The notes under the pieces were generated by a model that did not search any database, was not told the origin of the DNA, and saw nothing but the letters and a program-made list of their open reading frames with translations. Source: an uncultured Moraxellaceae bacterium (GTDB lineage Bacteria; Pseudomonadota; Gammaproteobacteria; Pseudomonadales; Moraxellaceae). Taken from it: a stretch of 30,519 bases of DNA. Shown one piece after another: positions 29,149 through 30,519 of the stretch (its first letter is position 1; the number at the start of each line of letters is the position of its first letter). A program made the position numbers and the translations under genes. Where the stretch lies: NCBI GenBank assembly GCA_937928295.1, contig CALEYY010000208.1, forward strand, positions 1-30,519. The letters are read 5' to 3'.

Positions 29149-29177
29149 GGCAAAAATTCATCTGATGAGCTGTGGCA

Positions 29178-30377
29178 ATGACCCCCGAACAACAACTCGC
29201 CCGCATTCAGCGAGGCACTGAAGAGATCATTCAAGTCGATGAGCTGCTGGAGCGCCTGAAGTCCGGGCGTCCCCTGCGCGTCAAGGCCGGCTTCGACCCG
29301 ACCGCGCCCGACCTGCATCTTGGTCACACCGTACTGATCAACAAGCTCAAGGTATTTCAGGATCTCGGTCACGAAGTCATTTTCCTGATCGGCGACTTTA
29401 CCGGCATGATTGGCGACCCCACGGGCAAGAATGTCACCCGCAAGCCGCTCACGGCCGAGCAGGTTGCCGAGAACGCCAAATCCTATGCAGCGCAGGTATT
29501 CAAGATTTTGGATCCGGCTAAAACACGCGTCGTCTTCAACTCGGAGTGGATGAACAAGAAATCGGCTGCCGACATGATCCAGCTCGCCGCGCAGTACACT
29601 GTCACCCGAATGATGGAGCGCGACGATTTCACCAAACGCTTCGCAGCGCAGCAACCGATCTCCATCCACGAATTTCTCTACCCCTTGCTGCAAGGTTACG
29701 ACTCGGTGGAGTTGGAGGCCGATGTCGAGCTCGGCGGCACCGACCAGAAATTCAACCTGCTCATGGGACGCACCTTGCAAGCGCGCCATGGCCAACCCTC
29801 ACAGACCTGCATCACTGTGCCCATTCTTGAGGGACTTGATGGTGTGCAGAAGATGTCGAAGTCGCTCGGCAACTATGTTGGTGTTACCGATGCGCCCGGC
29901 GAGATGTATCAAAAATTGCTATCGATCCCGGATAGCGTGCTCTGGCGCTATTTCGAACTACTCAGCTTCCGCGATGTCGACGAAGTAGCCGGCTTGCAAG
30001 CAGAAGTGGTCGCTGGCCGTAATCCGCAGGAAGTGAAACGCCTGCTGGCCGAAGAGATCATCACGCGCTTCCACGGCGCCGAAGCGGCTGCAGGTGCCCA
30101 TAAAGGCGCTGGCAATCTCTTGCAGAAGGGCGAAATCCCCGAAGATGTGCCTGAACGGACCATTACACTGGCCGCTGAAGAAGAGGTGCTGCACCTTGTT
30201 GCCATCCTGAATCGCGCCGGCCTCACCAAAAACTCCGCAGCAGCCAAGGATGTCATCCAGCGCAACGCCGTTTTTGTCGATGGCGCCCCGGCGCAGCCCG
30301 GTTTCTGCATGCAGCGCGGCATGACGCATGTGATTCAAGCCGGCAAGAAGGCGATTGCCCGGGTCAGCATTGCTTGA
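29178..30377 (+). CDS. tyrS: Tyrosyl-tRNA synthetase
   Basis: TyrS charges tRNA(Tyr). The 399-residue protein is of the longer bacterial type (like TyrZ of P. aeruginosa, also beside an rRNA operon). It has the class I signature HLGH (residues 47-50) in FDPTAPDLHLGHTVLINKL, LIGDFTGMIGDPTGK, the tyrosine-site QGYDSVELEADVELGGTDQKFNLL, KMSKS (225-229), and a C-terminal S4 RNA-binding domain (about 335-399; LVAILNRAGLTKNSAAAKDVIQRNAVFVDG). ATG 29178 is chosen over GTG 29172 because GAG lies 8 nt upstream. The start of an rRNA-type transcript follows. Confidence 0.96.
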   Translation: MTPEQQLARIQRGTEEIIQVDELLERLKSGRPLRVKAGFDPTAPDLHLGHTVLINKLKVFQDLGHEVIFLIGDFTGMIGDPTGKNVTRKPLTAEQVAENAKSYAAQVFKILDPAKTRVVFNSEWMNKKSAADMIQLAAQYTVTRMMERDDFTKRFAAQQPISIHEFLYPLLQGYDSVELEADVELGGTDQKFNLLMGRTLQARHGQPSQTCITVPILEGLDGVQKMSKSLGNYVGVTDAPGEMYQKLLSIPDSVLWRYFELLSFRDVDEVAGLQAEVVAGRNPQEVKRLLAEEIITRFHGAEAAAGAHKGAGNLLQKGEIPEDVPERTITLAAEEEVLHLVAILNRAGLTKNSAAAKDVIQRNAVFVDGAPAQPGFCMQRGMTHVIQAGKKAIARVSIA

Positions 30378-30443
30378 ATCGTTCATAAATCCAACGAAAC
30401 CTCGGGTTTTGACGGAAAAATGAGCGAACGATGAAGGTTTCGT
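30378..30443 (+). repeat. Interleaved inverted repeats between tyrS and the rrn promoter
   Basis: ATCGTTC (30378-30384) pairs with GAACGAT (30426-30432), and ACGAAACCT (30394-30402) pairs with AGGTTTCGT (30435-30443). The pairs interleave, so the two stems are pseudoknotted or mutually exclusive. A small hairpin AAACC-TCG-GGTTT followed by a T (30397-30410) could act as a weak tyrS terminator. Confidence 0.45.
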
Positions 30444-30453
30444 GAAAAGGTGT

Positions 30454-30481
30454 TTGACACCTCGTTTGGCATCCCTATAAT
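30454..30481 (+). promoter_or_regulatory. Perfect-consensus sigma70 promoter, probably rrn P1
   Basis: TTGACA (30454-30459), a 16-bp spacer and TATAAT (30476-30481), followed by the GC-rich discriminator GCGCCCC. This combination is typical of rRNA promoters under stringent control by ppGpp and DksA. In P. aeruginosa a 16S rRNA gene follows tyrZ. The transcript itself lies beyond the window, so rRNA is inferred. Confidence 0.82.
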
Positions 30482-30519
30482 GCGCCCCACACCGCAGCGA
30501 TGCTGATGTGTAGTGAAGA

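Noticed and set aside
1..30519. CRISPR arrays, insertion sequences, prophage or tRNA genes
   Set aside because: No regular direct repeats, transposase or integrase frames, or cloverleaf sequences were seen on reading both strands.

Overview
The window comes from a gammaproteobacterium of the order Pseudomonadales, probably outside the genus Pseudomonas (a Moraxellaceae-like relative is my best guess). Two blocks keep the gene order I remember from Pseudomonas aeruginosa: dksA-gluQRS-small ORF-cbrA-cbrB-(crcZ)-pcnB-folK-panB-panC-panD, and argC-DUF6776-bactofilin-erpA-anmK-tyrS followed by an rRNA-type promoter. Other blocks (pnp next to a TRAP-like transporter; hemJ-thiD-thiE-hemL-DUF3108) are arranged differently. 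The DNA is moderately GC-rich and densely coding. I saw no mobile elements, CRISPR arrays or tRNA genes.

Layout. 1-1799 (+): 3' part of pnp, closed by a hairpin terminator. 2014-6348 (+): three-gene transporter locus made of a TatT-like lipoprotein, an AdeT/DUF6091-type periplasmic binding protein and a large DctM-type permease. The genes are separated by stem-loops, and an A-rich Hfq/Crc-like motif lies just before the first ribosome binding site. 6361-6462: two intrinsic terminators that are inverted copies of each other, between convergent genes. 6474-16937 (-): panD, panC, panB, folK, pcnB, a predicted sRNA gene, cbrB, cbrA, a small membrane ORF, gluQRS and dksA. 17005-18338 (-): Rieske protein and PfkB sugar/nucleoside kinase. 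18478-20802 (+): mrcB (PBP1b). 20799-25167 (-): hemJ-thiD-thiE-hemL-DUF3108 protein, with overlapping or nearly touching genes. 25332-27883 (+): argC, DUF6776 protein, bactofilin, erpA. 27911-29053 (-): anmK. 29178-30377 (+): tyrS. The right edge holds a perfect-consensus sigma70 promoter with a GC-rich discriminator, most likely rrn P1.

The most interesting region is the only long non-coding gap (10590-11024), between cbrB and pcnB. On the minus strand it carries, in order, three TGTTAC/GTAACA half-sites resembling the published CbrB target, a perfect IHF consensus, a -24/-12 sigma54 promoter with one mismatch, and a roughly 180-nt putative transcript with A-rich Hfq/Crc-type motifs, several in hairpin loops. 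This matches the Pseudomonas CrcZ decoy sRNA in position and architecture. The same half-sites recur as a palindrome just before the cbrX-like ORF and cbrA. The transporter operon's leader carries the kind of A-rich motif that CrcZ competes for. The window may therefore hold both the regulator and a target of a CbrAB-CrcZ-Hfq/Crc carbon catabolite circuit. All function calls come from reading the sequence and from recalled family features; no searches were run.
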